Below, piece by piece: positions 4,363-5,069 of a DNA stretch of 5,069 nt; the stretch's first letter is position 1, and every line of letters starts with the position of its first letter. Location: contig PFGS01000304.1 in NCBI GenBank assembly GCA_002783525.1, forward strand, positions 1-5,069, given 5' to 3'. Both the position numbers and the translations under genes were made by a program. The stretch comes from Ignavibacteriales bacterium CG12_big_fil_rev_8_21_14_0_65_30_8 (lineage in GTDB: Bacteria; Bacteroidota; Ignavibacteria; Ignavibacteriales; Ignavibacteriaceae). Under the pieces are notes generated by a model. The model did not search any database. It was not told the origin of the DNA and was given only the letters and a program-made list of their open reading frames with translations.

Positions 4363-5069
4363 TTATTTTTTTATAATTTCTAATGCTTTGTTAATTCTGG
4401 TAATTGTTTCTTCTTTGCCTAAAATATAAGTCAGATTAAAAATACCAGGTCCAATCCCAACACCTGATAAAGCTAATCTTAAAGGGTGGATTAATCTTCC
4501 TAACCCAATCTCTTTTTCTTGACAAATATTTTTTAATGTTTTTTCAAAATCTTCTTTTGAAGGATTATCTATTTCATTTATTCTATCAGAAAATAATTTT
4601 AATAATTCCGGGCTGTCATCTTTCCATCTTTTTTTAATTACATTTTCATCATAATTTGTTGGAGCGTTATAAAAATATGGGCAAGTAGTAATAAATTCTT
4701 TAACAAATGAAACTCTTTCTTTCATAGCTTCTATTATCAATAAAAGAGTATCATCAGAAATATTTAAATCTGAACTTTTAATTTCAGTCTTTAGCATTTT
4801 TAAGATCTCTTCATTTGTTAATTTTCTCAGATGTTCTGCATTTAGCCAATCTAATTTTTCTAAATTAAATACAGCACCGGATTTATTAACTCTATCTAAT
4901 GAAAATGAATTTATCAATTCATCCATTTTATAATATTCCTTATCGTCACCGGCATTCCATCCAAGTAAAGCAATAAAGTTTAACAATGCATCTTTTAAAT
5001 AATCTTTATCACGGTAGTCCTCAACAGCAACATCGCCCTGTCTTTTACTTAATTTTGATTTATCAGGAT
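4363..5069 (-). CDS. gltX: Glutamyl-tRNA synthetase, C-terminal part (5' end beyond window)
   Basis: This class Ic synthetase attaches glutamate to tRNA-Glu. Only about the last 234 residues are visible. The frame is open to the window edge (first whole codon at 5067), beginning PDKSKLSKRQGDVAVEDYRD, which contains the KLSKR form of the KMSKS signature; any start within the window, such as the TTG at 4986, is internal. Next comes the GltX-typical ALLNFIALLGWNAGDDKEYY, then the alpha-helical anticodon-binding domain, including LIHPLRLALSGVGIGPGIFN near the end. The HIGH-motif half is off the window. The TAA at 4365-4363 is followed 2 bp later by the glnS ATG, giving a tight gltX-glnS operon. 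A dedicated GlnS next door suggests that this GltX need only charge tRNA-Glu; whether it also misacylates tRNA-Gln cannot be told here. Confidence 0.95.
   Translation of the reverse strand, partial: PDKSKLSKRQGDVAVEDYRDKDYLKDALLNFIALLGWNAGDDKEYYKMDELINSFSLDRVNKSGAVFNLEKLDWLNAEHLRKLTNEEILKMLKTEIKSSDLNISDDTLLLIIEAMKERVSFVKEFITTCPYFYNAPTNYDENVIKKRWKDDSPELLKLFSDRINEIDNPSKEDFEKTLKNICQEKEIGLGRLIHPLRLALSGVGIGPGIFNLTYILGKEETITRINKALEIIKK

Overview
The window is AT-rich DNA (roughly 30% G+C by eye). It carries housekeeping genes at both ends and an unusual, tRNA-centred accessory patch in the middle. Little or no Shine-Dalgarno signal precedes the main genes, promoter-like boxes resemble the TAnnTTTG type, and the protein families (PurD, GltX plus GlnS, a small GIY-YIG protein, an exported protein with Cys-Ser-Glu-Asp after its signal) fit a member of the Bacteroidota/Chlorobiota/Ignavibacteriota group. 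That placement is inferred from style only.

Layout. Positions 1-1052 (+) hold the C-terminal four fifths of purD (purine synthesis), cut by the window start. Directly downstream, on the opposite strand, about 1051-1203 looks like a small structured RNA: a putative promoter, a bulged hairpin, then a strong intrinsic terminator whose T-tract abuts the purD stop codon. Positions 1246-1761 (-) are a tRNA-Leu neighbourhood. An intact tRNA-Leu(CAA) at 1312-1397 is flanked on one side by a decayed tRNA-Leu 3' half (1246-1281) and on the other by a decayed 5' half (1655-1761) carrying two short palindromic inserts. Between the broken 5' half and the intact tRNA lies a small GIY-YIG nuclease-family gene. 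Its reading frame runs into the intact tRNA and stops at the TAA inside the tRNA variable loop. After a gene-free AT-rich stretch, 1942-2640 (+) encodes an exported protein of a family I cannot name, with a C-terminal part resembling a double-psi beta-barrel. Convergent to it, 2669-5069 (-) is a gltX-glnS operon: partial glutamyl-tRNA synthetase, then complete glutaminyl-tRNA synthetase after a 2-bp gap.

How the parts relate. gltX and glnS charge tRNA-Glu and tRNA-Gln and are almost certainly co-transcribed. PurD and the exported protein have no visible functional link to them. The most interesting region is the tRNA-Leu/GIY-YIG patch. Three copies of the variable-loop TTAA (1278-1281, 1344-1347, 1655-1658) mark the junctions between tRNA halves. 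The simplest reading is that a GIY-YIG gene travelling with a replacement tRNA 5' half inserted into the variable loop and rebuilt a working tRNA while displacing the old half. This is a hypothesis from pattern reading, not a demonstrated mechanism.
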